Of a DNA stretch of 42,578 nucleotides, positions 8,618-17,136 are shown one piece after another (the first letter of the stretch is position 1; every line of letters starts with the position of its first letter). Both the position numbers and the translations under genes were made by a program. The notes under the pieces were generated by a model, which ran no database searches, was not told the origin of the DNA, and saw only the letters and a list, made by a program, of their open reading frames with translations. The stretch comes from an uncultured Acidobacteriota bacterium (GTDB lineage: Bacteria; Acidobacteriota; Vicinamibacteria; Fen-336): the NCBI GenBank assembly GCA_902826455.1, contig CADEEV010000039.1:1-42578 (forward strand), given 5' to 3'.

Positions 8618-9754
8618 TTGAGCGCCTTCTCACGCCCCGACCTCGAGAGCGTCCTTCGGACCCGCGCCGTGTCGGGCCCGCCGCTCGTCCTGACCGGGCC
8701 GCCGGGCGCGGGCAAGACGACGCTGCTGCGCGGCCTCGCCGCGCATCTCTCGGCGCAGGGCGCGGTGCCCGTCTATCTCGACCTGATGGGGGCCGCCTCG
8801 ACGCCGGAGCGCTTCGTCGTCGCCGCGCTCCGTGCGATCCCTGCCGAGGGCCTCGGCCGGCGGCTGCCGCTCGCCACGGAGATCCATCGTCTGGCCGGCT
8901 CGGGTCGCCTCCATGGCGCCGAGGCCGTGACCGCGCTCTTCCGGCTGTGGGCCTCCCTGGACGAAGCCGACGGGCGCCCGGTCGTGCTGTTGATCGACGA
9001 AGCCACGGAGATCCGCTCGCTCGCCTACTTCCCCGGCCTGCGCCACGTCCACGATCCCTTCGCCGGAGCCCTCGCGGCGCGCCGCCGCGGCACGATCCTC
9101 GCGACGTCGTTCCCGAGCGCCGCCCGCAAGCTCTGGACCCTCGAGACACTGGCGGCCCGCCCGCTCGTTCCCGCCGACGTTCCCGGCGAGCACGCGAACG
9201 ATCTCGTCCGCGCGAGCTTCGGCTGGCCCCGCTACGTGGCGATCCTCACGGAGTCGATGCGGCGCGAGGGCGGCGGCGCAGCGGCCGCCTGGTCGCGCGA
9301 GATGGCCCTCGGGGGCCGGCTCGAGACGGCGTGCCGTCAGACCTACGAGTCGCTGCTCCTGCGCAGCCGCGGCTACGGCATCTGCAAGGCGGCGCTCGCG
9401 GTCATCGCCCACGAGGAAGGCCTGAACCTAACGGCGCTGGTGCCGCGCCTCGGCCGCACGCCCGGCGCCGTGCGCGACTACCTCCAGTGGCTCGTGGGCG
9501 TCGACGCGATCCGCATGGTCAAGAAGAAGTACGTCTACGTCGACGGCCTGCTGCGCCACTGGGTGCGGCTGCACGCCCGCGGCGTCATCCCGACCGTCGC
9601 GGAGCTGGACGCGGCCGCGCGCGAGGCGCTGTCAACCGAACCCGCCAAGGCGGCAGCCGAAGCACCGAGCCTCACGGCGCCGCCCGTGGCCGAGACCGTG
9701 AACCCGGATCCGTCCTCGCCGGCCCGCCGAGACAGCCTGATCGAGATCGACTGA
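8618..9754 (+). CDS. P-loop ATPase with C-terminal winged-helix-like region
   Basis: This 378-residue protein starts at TTG 8618, six bases after hutU; the first in-frame ATG would delete the P-loop, so the TTG is preferred. Walker A is GPPGAGKT (27-34) and Walker B is VVLLIDE (122-128). The layout resembles the ATPase_2/archaeal-type P-loop family: a AAA-like core of about 230 residues followed by a helix-turn-helix region (about 255-320, including LGRTPGAVRDYLQWL). The last 60 residues are Ala/Pro-rich and probably disordered. Its role is unknown. Position after hutU suggests co-transcription, but a function in histidine use is not shown by sequence. Confidence 0.75.
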   Translation: MSAFSRPDLESVLRTRAVSGPPLVLTGPPGAGKTTLLRGLAAHLSAQGAVPVYLDLMGAASTPERFVVAALRAIPAEGLGRRLPLATEIHRLAGSGRLHGAEAVTALFRLWASLDEADGRPVVLLIDEATEIRSLAYFPGLRHVHDPFAGALAARRRGTILATSFPSAARKLWTLETLAARPLVPADVPGEHANDLVRASFGWPRYVAILTESMRREGGGAAAAWSREMALGGRLETACRQTYESLLLRSRGYGICKAALAVIAHEEGLNLTALVPRLGRTPGAVRDYLQWLVGVDAIRMVKKKYVYVDGLLRHWVRLHARGVIPTVAELDAAAREALSTEPAKAAAEAPSLTAPPVAETVNPDPSSPARRDSLIEID

Positions 9755-9757
9755 CCG

Positions 9758-10087
9758 CTACTTGAGCAGCGGCTCGAGGAGCGCCGTGAGCTTGTCCTTC
9801 GAGATGAGGCCGATGCGTTGCTCGGCGACCTGGCCGTTCTTCAGCACCAGCAGCGTCGGCAGCGTCGTGATGTTGTACTTGAAGGGCACGTCGGGGTTCT
9901 CCTCGACGTTGAACTTGCCGACCCTGAGGCGGCCCTCGTACTGGGCCGCGAGGGCCTCGACCGTGGGCAGCAGCGTCTTGCACGGCACGCACCAGTCGGC
10001 CCAGAAGTCCACGAGCACGGGCACGGACGACTTCAGGACGTCGGCGTCCCAGTTCTGGTCGGTGAGGATCTGCACGTTGTTGGCCAA
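9758..10087 (-). CDS. trxA: Thioredoxin with CVPC active site
   Basis: This 109-residue protein has a single thioredoxin fold. The redox motif is WCVPCK (Cys33, Cys36), where most thioredoxins have WCGPC; the conserved cis-proline is Pro77 in TTLPTLL. There is no signal peptide, so it should be a cytoplasmic disulfide reductase. The start is TTG 10087, with Shine-Dalgarno AAGGAG placed about ten bases upstream. It lies 21 bases after glgA in the same direction. The Gly-to-Val change inside the CxxC may shift its redox potential or partner choice. It is called trxA by fold and size; a specialised paralogue is equally possible. Confidence 0.9.
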   Translation of the reverse strand: MANNVQILTDQNWDADVLKSSVPVLVDFWADWCVPCKTLLPTVEALAAQYEGRLRVGKFNVEENPDVPFKYNITTLPTLLVLKNGQVAEQRIGLISKDKLTALLEPLLK

Positions 10088-10108
10088 GCCTTCTTCGCTC
10101 CTTGGTGA

Positions 10109-11563
10109 CTACGCCTTCGCCATCGCGCGACGGTAGACGTCCTCGTAGGCGCGTGCCGAGCGCTCCCAGGAGAAGTCGCGCGCCATCCCGTTGGCCTGGA
10201 GCGTGCGCCAACCCTTCTTGTCCTTGAACGCGGCCAAGGCCTGATCGAGCGCCCACAGCACTGCGGTGCCGTCGGCCGTGTCGAAACGGAAGCCCGTGCC
10301 GGTGCCGGCGGCGGCATCCCAGGGCTCGACCGTGTCCACGAGGCCGCCGGTCGAGCGCACGATCGGCACGGTGCCGTAGCGCAGGCTGTACATCTGCGTG
10401 AGGCCGCAGGGCTCGAAGCGCGACGGCATCAGGAACATGTCGGCGCCCGCCTCGATCTTGTGGGCGAGCGCCGCGTCGTAGCCGAGGCGGACGGCGATGC
10501 GGTCGGGGGCGCGGGCCGCCAGGGCCCGGAAGCCGTCCTCCACCTCCCGCTCCCCGGAGCCGAGGAGGACGAGGCGCATCGGGCGCTGCAGGAGGTCGAA
10601 CCAGGCCCCGGTCACGATGTCGAAGCCCTTCTGGTGCACGAGCCGCGAGGTGATCCCGACGAGCGGCAGGTCGGGGAACTCGGGCAGGCCCATGCTGCGC
10701 AGCAGATCGGCCTTGCAGGCGGCCTTACCGCCCAGGTCGTCGGCCGTGTAGTTCTTCGCGACGTGGGGATCGACCGAAGGATCCCACTCGTCGTAGTCGA
10801 CGCCGTTCAGGATCCCGAGCAGGTCCCCGCCGCGCGCCCGGAGCGGGCCGTCCATCGAGTACCCCATCTCGGGGCTCTGGATTTCCCGGGCGTACTGGGG
10901 CGATACCGTCGTGACGTTCTCCGCGAACATCACGCCGCCCTTCATGTAGCTCACGCCGCCGTGGTACTCGAGGGCGTCGGGCGTGCCGAGGTTCCAGGGA
11001 AGCCCGATCGCGCCGATCGTGTCGAGGCCGAAGACGCCCTGGTAGGCCACGTTGTGGATGGTGAAGACCGACGGCGAGCGGTACAACGTCGGGTCGTCCC
11101 AGTAGAACGCCTTCAGGTAGACGGGCAGCAGCCCGGCCTGCCAGTCGTGGGCGTGGAAGACGTCCGGGCGCTCGCCGCGGCTCCGGAAGAACTCGCACAC
11201 CGCCCGCGCGAAGAACGCGAAGCGCAGCCGGTTGTCGCCGTAGTCGGCGTTGCCCTCGCCGTACGGGAAGGGCCGCTCGAAGAAGCTCGGGTGCTCGACG
11301 AAGACCACGTCGACGCCGTCCGCGGTCGTCACGCGGTAGAAGCCGGCGCTGCGGTGGACCGAGTCGACCGGCACGTGGACGGAGCCCAGGAACTGTCCCG
11401 GCGGGAACGCGATCGGACCGTAGCGGGGCAGGAACGCCGTGACCCGGTGCCCGAGCCTCACGAGCGCCTTCGGCAGGGCGCCCACCACGTCGCCGAGGCC
11501 GCCGGTCTTCATGTACGGGACCATCTCCGAGGCGGCGAAGGCGATGTGGAGCGGGCTCGGCAT
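10109..11563 (-). CDS. glgA: Glycogen synthase (ADP-glucose type, GT5)
   Basis: This GT-B glycosyltransferase extends alpha-1,4-glucan using ADP-glucose. At 484 residues it is a normal length for bacterial GlgA. KTGGLGDVVGALP (19-31) is the nucleotide-sugar site near the N-terminus. HAHDWQAGLLP and the C-terminal FEPCGLTQMYSLRYG, with the catalytic Glu and the STGGL loop, complete the signature. A GGAGG lies close before the ATG. The gene heads a likely two-gene unit with trxA and is divergent from padR over 95 bases. Glycogen storage fits with the lipid-storage genes further right, but no other glg gene is in view. Confidence 0.95.
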   Translation of the reverse strand: MPSPLHIAFAASEMVPYMKTGGLGDVVGALPKALVRLGHRVTAFLPRYGPIAFPPGQFLGSVHVPVDSVHRSAGFYRVTTADGVDVVFVEHPSFFERPFPYGEGNADYGDNRLRFAFFARAVCEFFRSRGERPDVFHAHDWQAGLLPVYLKAFYWDDPTLYRSPSVFTIHNVAYQGVFGLDTIGAIGLPWNLGTPDALEYHGGVSYMKGGVMFAENVTTVSPQYAREIQSPEMGYSMDGPLRARGGDLLGILNGVDYDEWDPSVDPHVAKNYTADDLGGKAACKADLLRSMGLPEFPDLPLVGITSRLVHQKGFDIVTGAWFDLLQRPMRLVLLGSGEREVEDGFRALAARAPDRIAVRLGYDAALAHKIEAGADMFLMPSRFEPCGLTQMYSLRYGTVPIVRSTGGLVDTVEPWDAAAGTGTGFRFDTADGTAVLWALDQALAAFKDKKGWRTLQANGMARDFSWERSARAYEDVYRRAMAKA

Positions 11564-11623
11564 CGGCCTCCGACACTAGCAGCAACAACGATCGGCGGCA
11601 ACGACGCCACTGGCTTGGCGCCC

Positions 11624-11653
11624 TTGACACTATGTAGCGTACCAATATAGTGT
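11624..11653 (+). promoter_or_regulatory. padR promoter overlapping an inverted repeat (probable autoregulatory operator)
   Basis: TTGACA (11624-11629) and TATAGT (11646-11651), 16 bases apart, make the best sigma70-type promoter in the window. A 7-bp inverted repeat, ACACTAT (11627-11633) and ATAGTGT (11647-11653), overlaps both elements, so a bound dimer would block polymerase. The placement directly before padR suggests autorepression, as is common for PadR regulators. Transcription should start at or one base before the ATG at 11659. Confidence 0.65.
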
Positions 11654-11658
11654 GACGC

Positions 11659-12009
11659 ATGCGCTTCGACGCCACGCGACACCTGCCCCTCACGCCGCCC
11701 TGCTTCCAGGTCCTCGTGGCGCTCGCGGACGGCGAGAAGCACGGCTACGCCATCGTGAAGGAGGTGGAGCGCCGCACGGAGGGCAAGGTGGTGCTGCGGA
11801 CCGGCACGCTCTACCCGATCCTGAAACGGCTGCTCGACGACATGCTGGTGGCGGAGAGCAGCAGCCGGCCCGGGCCGGCCCTCGACGACGAGCGGCGCCG
11901 CTACTACCGGCTGACGCCGCGGGGCCGCGCCGTCGCCCTGGCGGAGGCCGACCGGCTCGAGGAAGCCGTCCTGCAGGCGCGCGCCAAGCTCGCGCTGCAG
12001 AAGGCCTGA
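11659..12009 (+). CDS. PadR family transcriptional regulator
   Basis: This 116-residue protein has a winged-helix DNA-binding domain with PadR hallmarks: LTPPCFQVLVALADGEKHGY at the start of the fold, LRTGTLYPILKRL in the recognition region, and RRRYYRLTPRGR in the wing. A short C-terminal helix (about 92-116) should mediate dimerisation. It probably represses its own operon with the permease gene four bases downstream; small PadR proteins often control neighbouring ABC-type permeases in Acidobacteriota. The inducing signal is unknown. The start codon has no Shine-Dalgarno and coincides with the predicted transcription start. Confidence 0.92.
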   Translation: MRFDATRHLPLTPPCFQVLVALADGEKHGYAIVKEVERRTEGKVVLRTGTLYPILKRLLDDMLVAESSSRPGPALDDERRRYYRLTPRGRAVALAEADRLEEAVLQARAKLALQKA

Positions 12010-12013
12010 GCCG

Positions 12014-14647
12014 GTGCACGAGCGCCTGTTCCGCGCCCTGCTGCGCCTGCTGCCGGCGGAGTTCCGCAGCGGCTACGGCGCCGACATGGAGGCCGCCTTC
12101 CGCGACGAGCGCCGCGCGAGAGGCGGCGGCGGGCTCGTGGCGCTGTGGCTCGCCACGCTCCTGGACATGCTGCGCCTGGCGCCGGCCGAGCAGTGGGACG
12201 TCTTCCAGCGCGACGCCCGTGTCGGCCTGCGCGCCCTGCGTGCTCGCCCCGTCGTCAGCCTGCTCGCCGTCGCCACCCTCGGCCTCGGCATCGGTCTCAA
12301 CGTCGCGATGTTCGCGGTGCTCGACGCGGTGCTGCTGGCGCCGCTTCCGTACGCCGACGCGGGGCGTCTCGTCGTCGTGCAAGAGGGCGGCGCCGGGAGC
12401 CTCCCGGGGAACCTCGGCTACGCAACCTTCGTGGACCTCCGCGACCGTGTCCAGGCCTTCTCCTCGCTGGCCGCCGCGACCCAGTCGTACGCGACGCTCG
12501 CCGGCGACGGGCGCGACGCCGAGCGCGCGAGCGCCATGCGCGTCTCGGCGTCCTATTTCGACCTGATCGGCGTACGGCCGGCCCTCGGGCGCGCCTTCGG
12601 AGCCTCCGAGGATCGGCCCGGGGAGGCCCGGCGTGTCGCGGTGCTCTCCGACCGCCTCTGGCGACGGCGCTTCGGCGGGGATCCCGGCGTGATCGGGAGG
12701 CTCATCGACGTGAGCGGCGCTCCCGTCACGGTCCTCGGCGTCATGCCGGCGGGCTTCGAGGATCTCGTGGCCCGGCGCCTCTTCGACGACGCCGAGCTGT
12801 GGACGCCCCTCGGCTACGACCCGTCGGCCTCCTTCGCGTGCCGTACCTGCCGCCACCTTCGCGCGTTCGGACGCCTCCGTCCGGGCCTGTCGGAAGACCA
12901 GGCGCAGCGCGACGTCGCGGCCGCTCTCACGCAGCTCGCGCGCGAGCATCCGGCCGACTACGACGCCCCCTCGGCGCGCGTGACGACCCTCGACGACTTC
13001 TTCCTCGGCCCCGTGCGGCCGGCGCTCGCCGCCCTCTCGGCCGGCGTCGCGCTGCTGCTGCTCGCCGCGTGCGCCAACGTCGCGAACCTGCTGTTGCTGC
13101 GGGCGAGCGAGCGCGGCCACGAGCTCGCGGTGCGCACCGCCCTGGGCGTGACGCGGGGACGCCTCGCGCGGCAGCTCCTGACCGAGTCCGCCCTGCTGGC
13201 CGCGGCGGGCGGCGTCGCCGGGCTGCTGCCGGCCTGGGCCCTGCTCGAGGCGATCGCCGCGACGGGCCCCGCGCAGCTGCCCCGACTCGCGAGCGTCGCT
13301 CTCGACGGCCGCGCCGTCGCCGCCGCCGCGGGGTTCTCGGCGCTCAGCTGCATGATCTTCGGCCTCGTGCCGCTGCGGCATCTCGCGAGCCAGGATCTCG
13401 GGAAGCGGCTCCACGGCGCCTCTCGTCACACCCCCGAGTCGCGAGCCTGGACCCTGCGGGCGTCGCTGGTCGCGAGCAACGTGGCGATGGCCGTGGTGCT
13501 GCTGGTCGGGGCCGGGCTGCTGCTCCGGAGCGTGACGGGCCTGCTGGCGGTGCCCACGGGCTTCGACTCGGCGCGCGTCCTCACGCTGCGCGTCGACGTC
13601 AGCGGTCCGCGCTACGCCGACGACGAGCCGGCCGTGGAGATCGGGCGCGTCTCGCGCTTCTACGAGGGCGTCCTGGGCGAGCTGCGCCGGCTTCCGGGAG
13701 TGGTCGGCGCCTCGGGCGTGTCGACGCTGCCGTTGGGCGGCGGTCACGACTCCATGACGCTCCACCGTGCCGACCGTCCCGCGGCGCGTCCCGAGGAGGA
13801 TCCCGAGGCCGACCGCTTCGCCGTGCTGCCCGGCTTCTTCGAGACGCTCCGCATCCCGGTGCTCCGCGGCCGCGGCTTCGACGCCGGCGACGCGCAGGCG
13901 GCGCCGCGCGTGGCCGTGCTGAACGCGGGCGCCGCCGCAGACCTGTTCCCTGGCGAGGACCCGGTCGGCCGGGAGATCCGCCTGGGCCCGCCCGACGCGG
14001 AGGCCCGCCGCATCGTCGGCGTCGTGGCCGACACGCGCCATCGCGGACTCGACAGCGCCTCCGGGTATCAGGTGTACGTGCCCGCGGCGCAGTGGGCCTG
14101 GGCGGAGTCGACGATGACGCTCCTGGTGCGGACGAGCGGCGCGCCCGGCGCGATGGCGCCGGCGGTCCGCACCGTGCTGCGCGAAACGGATCCCGCCCAA
14201 CCGGTCACGCGCGTGAGGCCCTACGGCGAGATCGTGGGCGCGTCGCTGGGCCTGCGCAGCTTCGCCACGAGCCTGCTCGGCGCCTTCGCCGCGTCGGCGC
14301 TGCTCCTCGCCCTGGGCGGGCTGTACGGCGCGCTGGGCGTCCTGGTCCGACAGCGGCGTCGCGAGATCGGCATCCGCATGGCGCTGGGCGCGGCCTCCCG
14401 GGAGATCCGCCGCATGGTGCTGCGCCAGGCCTTCGGCCCGGTGGCCGCCGGTCTCGCATGCGGGCTGCTGGCGGCGGGTGCGGCCGGTCGCCTGTTGAGC
14501 TCGCTGCTCTACGGCGTGCCGCCCCACGATCCGGCCACGTTCGCCGCCGTGTCGGCGCTGCTCGCGGCGTCGGCGGCCGGCGCCGCCCTCGTTCCGGCCT
14601 GGCGCGCGACGCGCACGGACGCCGCGATCACCCTGCGCGCCGAATAG
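12014..14647 (+). CDS. ADOP-type (acidobacterial duplicated orphan permease) ABC transporter permease
   Basis: This 877-residue membrane protein starts at GTG 12014. The N-terminal region (about 1-35, with LLRLLPAEFRSGYGADM) is the typical ADOP leader segment. It is followed by a transmembrane helix (about 79-107), a MacB-like extracytoplasmic domain, a first FtsX three-helix block (about 337-465), a second helix and extracytoplasmic domain, and a second FtsX block at the C-terminus (about 750-870). It is thus a fusion of two MacB/FtsX-like permeases. No ATP-binding subunit is encoded nearby, hence an orphan. The family is presumed to export small molecules or act in envelope processes; the substrate is unknown. 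Co-transcription with padR is likely. Confidence 0.9.
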   Translation: MHERLFRALLRLLPAEFRSGYGADMEAAFRDERRARGGGGLVALWLATLLDMLRLAPAEQWDVFQRDARVGLRALRARPVVSLLAVATLGLGIGLNVAMFAVLDAVLLAPLPYADAGRLVVVQEGGAGSLPGNLGYATFVDLRDRVQAFSSLAAATQSYATLAGDGRDAERASAMRVSASYFDLIGVRPALGRAFGASEDRPGEARRVAVLSDRLWRRRFGGDPGVIGRLIDVSGAPVTVLGVMPAGFEDLVARRLFDDAELWTPLGYDPSASFACRTCRHLRAFGRLRPGLSEDQAQRDVAAALTQLAREHPADYDAPSARVTTLDDFFLGPVRPALAALSAGVALLLLAACANVANLLLLRASERGHELAVRTALGVTRGRLARQLLTESALLAAAGGVAGLLPAWALLEAIAATGPAQLPRLASVALDGRAVAAAAGFSALSCMIFGLVPLRHLASQDLGKRLHGASRHTPESRAWTLRASLVASNVAMAVVLLVGAGLLLRSVTGLLAVPTGFDSARVLTLRVDVSGPRYADDEPAVEIGRVSRFYEGVLGELRRLPGVVGASGVSTLPLGGGHDSMTLHRADRPAARPEEDPEADRFAVLPGFFETLRIPVLRGRGFDAGDAQAAPRVAVLNAGAAADLFPGEDPVGREIRLGPPDAEARRIVGVVADTRHRGLDSASGYQVYVPAAQWAWAESTMTLLVRTSGAPGAMAPAVRTVLRETDPAQPVTRVRPYGEIVGASLGLRSFATSLLGAFAASALLLALGGLYGALGVLVRQRRREIGIRMALGAASREIRRMVLRQAFGPVAAGLACGLLAAGAAGRLLSSLLYGVPPHDPATFAAVSALLAASAAGAALVPAWRATRTDAAITLRAE

Positions 14648-14687
14648 CCGGAGACGGCCGCGGCGAAGCGCTGATACTCTGCTCGCG

Positions 14688-15449
14688 ATGCCCCGCAAGC
14701 TCGGCCAGCACTTCCTCAAGTCCCACGCCGTCGAGCAGCTCGTGAGGGCGATCGGTCCGCGGCCCGAGCAGACGTTCCTCGAGATCGGCCCGGGCCGTGG
14801 CGCGCTGACGCTGGCGCTCGCCGCGCACGCCCGCGAAGTGGTGGCGATCGAGACCGACTCGGCCCTGGCCCGCGAGCTCGGGCGGCGCGCTCCGCCCAAC
14901 GTGCGCCTCGTTCACGGCGACGCGCTGACCGAAGACCTGCGCTCGCTCGTGCCGGCCGGCAGCCGCTTCGCGGCCAACTTGCCGTACTACATCTCGAGCC
15001 CGCTCTTGCGCCGGATCCTCGAGCTGCGCGGGCACCTCACGGACGCCCACGCGATGGTCCAGGAGGAAGTCGCGGAGCGCATCGCGTCGCCGCCGGGCTC
15101 GAAGGAGTACGGGATCCTCTCCGTGATGTTCGCGCTCCACGCCGACGTCGAGATCGTGCTGCGCCTCGGGCCCGAGGACTTCGCTCCCCCGCCCAAGGTC
15201 TCCTCCGCCGTCCTGCGCATCCGGTTCCTGCCGGTCCCCCGGGCGGAAGTGTCTGACCCGGAAGCCTTTGAGTTGCTGATCCAGCGATCCTTCGCGCGCA
15301 GGCGCCGCACCCTTGAAAACAACCTGCAAGATAGCTATCCTAACCTCAAGGAGAACTTGAGGTTACTCAAGATCGCGGGGTCGAGGCGCGCCGAGACGCT
15401 ATCCGTGGTGGAGTTCGCCGCCCTATCGTCCGTCCTGTCGGAACGCTGA
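14688..15449 (+). CDS. rsmA: 16S rRNA (adenine1518-N6/adenine1519-N6)-dimethyltransferase
   Basis: RsmA (KsgA) dimethylates two adjacent adenines in the 3' hairpin of 16S rRNA during 30S maturation. The 253-residue protein opens with KLGQHFL, the family signature. The SAM-binding motif is EIGPGRGALT (32-41) and the catalytic motif is NLPYY (97-101). The conserved PPPKVSSAV block and a C-terminal helical domain follow. It begins 40 bases after the ADOP gene and is followed after 19 bases by the RNase J gene, forming a translation/RNA-maturation pair. Confidence 0.96.
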   Translation: MPRKLGQHFLKSHAVEQLVRAIGPRPEQTFLEIGPGRGALTLALAAHAREVVAIETDSALARELGRRAPPNVRLVHGDALTEDLRSLVPAGSRFAANLPYYISSPLLRRILELRGHLTDAHAMVQEEVAERIASPPGSKEYGILSVMFALHADVEIVLRLGPEDFAPPPKVSSAVLRIRFLPVPRAEVSDPEAFELLIQRSFARRRRTLENNLQDSYPNLKENLRLLKIAGSRRAETLSVVEFAALSSVLSER

Positions 15450-15468
15450 ACACCCCGACCCGGGAGCC

Positions 15469-17136
15469 ATGGAGCCTCTGAGCGACGACCAATCCGTCCG
15501 TCTCATTCCGCTCGGCGGGCTGGGAGAGTTCGGCCTCAACGCCATGGTGCTCGAGTGGTCCGGGCACCGGCTGCTCGTCGACGCGGGCGTGATGTTCGCG
15601 AGCGCGGAGCTGCCGGGCGTCGACTCGATCGTCCCCGACTTCGCGTACCTGAACGACAGCCCGGGCACGCTCCACGGCATCCTCCTCACCCATGGCCACG
15701 AAGATCACATCGGGGCCCTCTCCTTCGCGCTCGCCGCGGCGCCCGCGCCCGTCTACGGCAGCCCGCTGACGCTCGGCTTCGCCCGCGAGCGCCTGCGCGA
15801 GCGTCACGCCAGCGCCGACCTGCGCGCGCTGCGGCCCGGCCACGCCGAGGAGCTCGGGCCCTTCCGCGTCCACCCGATCCGCGTGGCCCACAGCGTGTCC
15901 GACAGCCTGGCCCTCGCCATCGAAACGCCCGTCGGCGTCGTGCTCGCCAGCGGCGACTTCAAGATCGACGCGAACGCGCCACCCGAGGAGCGCACCGACG
16001 TGGCGGCACTCGCGGAATGGGGCCGGCGCGGCGTGCTCGCCCTGCTCTCGGACAGCACCAACGTGGAGCAGCGCGGCAGCGCCGGCTGCGAGGACGACGT
16101 GGTGCCGGCCTTCGAGGACGTCTTCGAGCGCACCCGCGGCCGCGTCCTCGTGTCGTGCTTCGCGACCTCGATCCCCCGGATGCAGCGCGTCTCCGACGTG
16201 GCGCGGCGCCGGGGCCGGCGCGTGAGCTTCGTGGGCCGCCGCATCGTCGACAACACCGAGGTGGCCCGCGACCTCGGCCTGCTCCGGATCCCGGAGTCGG
16301 AGGTCGTGCCGGCCTCGTACTCGGCCGAGCGCGACCCCGGCTCGCTCTGCCTGTTCGTCTCGGGCAGCCAGGGCGAGCCGCTCTCGGCGCTCTCGATGAT
16401 CAGCCTCGACGAGCACCGCGACGTGGCGGTCGGTCCCGGCGATACCGTCGTGCTGTCGTCCCGCGTGATCCCGGGCAACGAACGGGTCGTGTCGAGGCTC
16501 ATCGGCAACCTGATGCGCCGCGGCTGCGACGTCGTGCACCCGGGCACGGCCCGCGTCCACGTCTCGGGCCACGGTCAGCGCGACGACCTGCTGGAGCTCC
16601 TGCGGCTGGTCCAGCCGAAGTACCTCGTGCCGATCCACGGCGAGTACCGCATGCTGGCGCAGCACGCGCGGCTCGCGGCCGAAGCCTCGCTGCCGGCCGA
16701 CCGGGTGCTGCTGGCCGAGGACGGCGACGTGCTCGCCCTCGGCGCCCACGGCGCCCGCAAGCTGGCCCGCGTCGCGGCGGGCCGGGTCCTCCTCGATCGC
16801 TCGGGCGGCGAGGGCATCGAGGACGTGGTGCTGCGCGACCGGCGCCACCTCTCGGCCGACGGCATCGTGGTCCCCGTCGTGGTCCTCGACAAGCAGACCG
16901 GCCGCGCCACCCAGGCCCCGGAGATCGTGACGCGCGGCTTCGTCGACGCCGAAGGCCAGTCCGAGCTCCTCGAGGAGGCCGGCCGCTTCGTGGTCGAGAG
17001 CATCGAGAAGCACTCCCGCGAGGAGCGCTTCGATCCCTCCCTGACCCGCGAGCGGCTGCGCCAGGAGCTGCGGCGCTTCTTCCGCAAGCGCACCCAGCGG
17101 CGTCCCATGGTCATTCCCGTCGTGATGGAGATTTGA
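15469..17136 (+). CDS. rnj: Ribonuclease J (MBL-fold beta-CASP exo/endonuclease)
   Basis: RNase J processes and degrades RNA with 5' exonuclease and endonuclease activity in bacteria that lack or supplement RNase E. At 555 residues it is full length. The metallo-beta-lactamase zinc motif is HGHEDH (75-80), and the beta-CASP domain holds [11 protein letters not shown] and the HVSGHG block. [11 protein letters not shown] closes the catalytic core. A C-terminal region of about 100 residues, ending in a basic stretch, matches the family. The stop overlaps the ftsK ATG by one base (TGATG). The start at 15469 has a GGGAG upstream. Confidence 0.94.
   Translation: MEPLSDDQSVRLIPLGGLGEFGLNAMVLEWSGHRLLVDAGVMFASAELPGVDSIVPDFAYLNDSPGTLHGILLTHGHEDHIGALSFALAAAPAPVYGSPLTLGFARERLRERHASADLRALRPGHAEELGPFRVHPIRVAHSVSDSLALAIETPVGVVLASGDFKIDANAPPEERTDVAALAEWGRRGVLALLSDSTNVEQRGSAGCEDDVVPAFEDVFERTRGRVLVSCFATSIPRMQRVSDVARRRGRRVSFVGRRIVDNTEVARDLGLLRIPESEVVPASYSAERDPGSLCLFVSGSQGEPLSALSMISLDEHRDVAVGPGDTVVLSSRVIPGNERVVSRLIGNLMRRGCDVVHPGTARVHVSGHGQRDDLLELLRLVQPKYLVPIHGEYRMLAQHARLAAEASLPADRVLLAEDGDVLALGAHGARKLARVAAGRVLLDRSGGEGIEDVVLRDRRHLSADGIVVPVVVLDKQTGRATQAPEIVTRGFVDAEGQSELLEEAGRFVVESIEKHSREERFDPSLTRERLRQELRRFFRKRTQRRPMVIPVVMEI

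Noticed and set aside
14671-14687. TGATACTCT as an rsmA extended -10
   Set aside because: Only three hexamer bases agree with consensus, and read-through from the ADOP gene is as likely.
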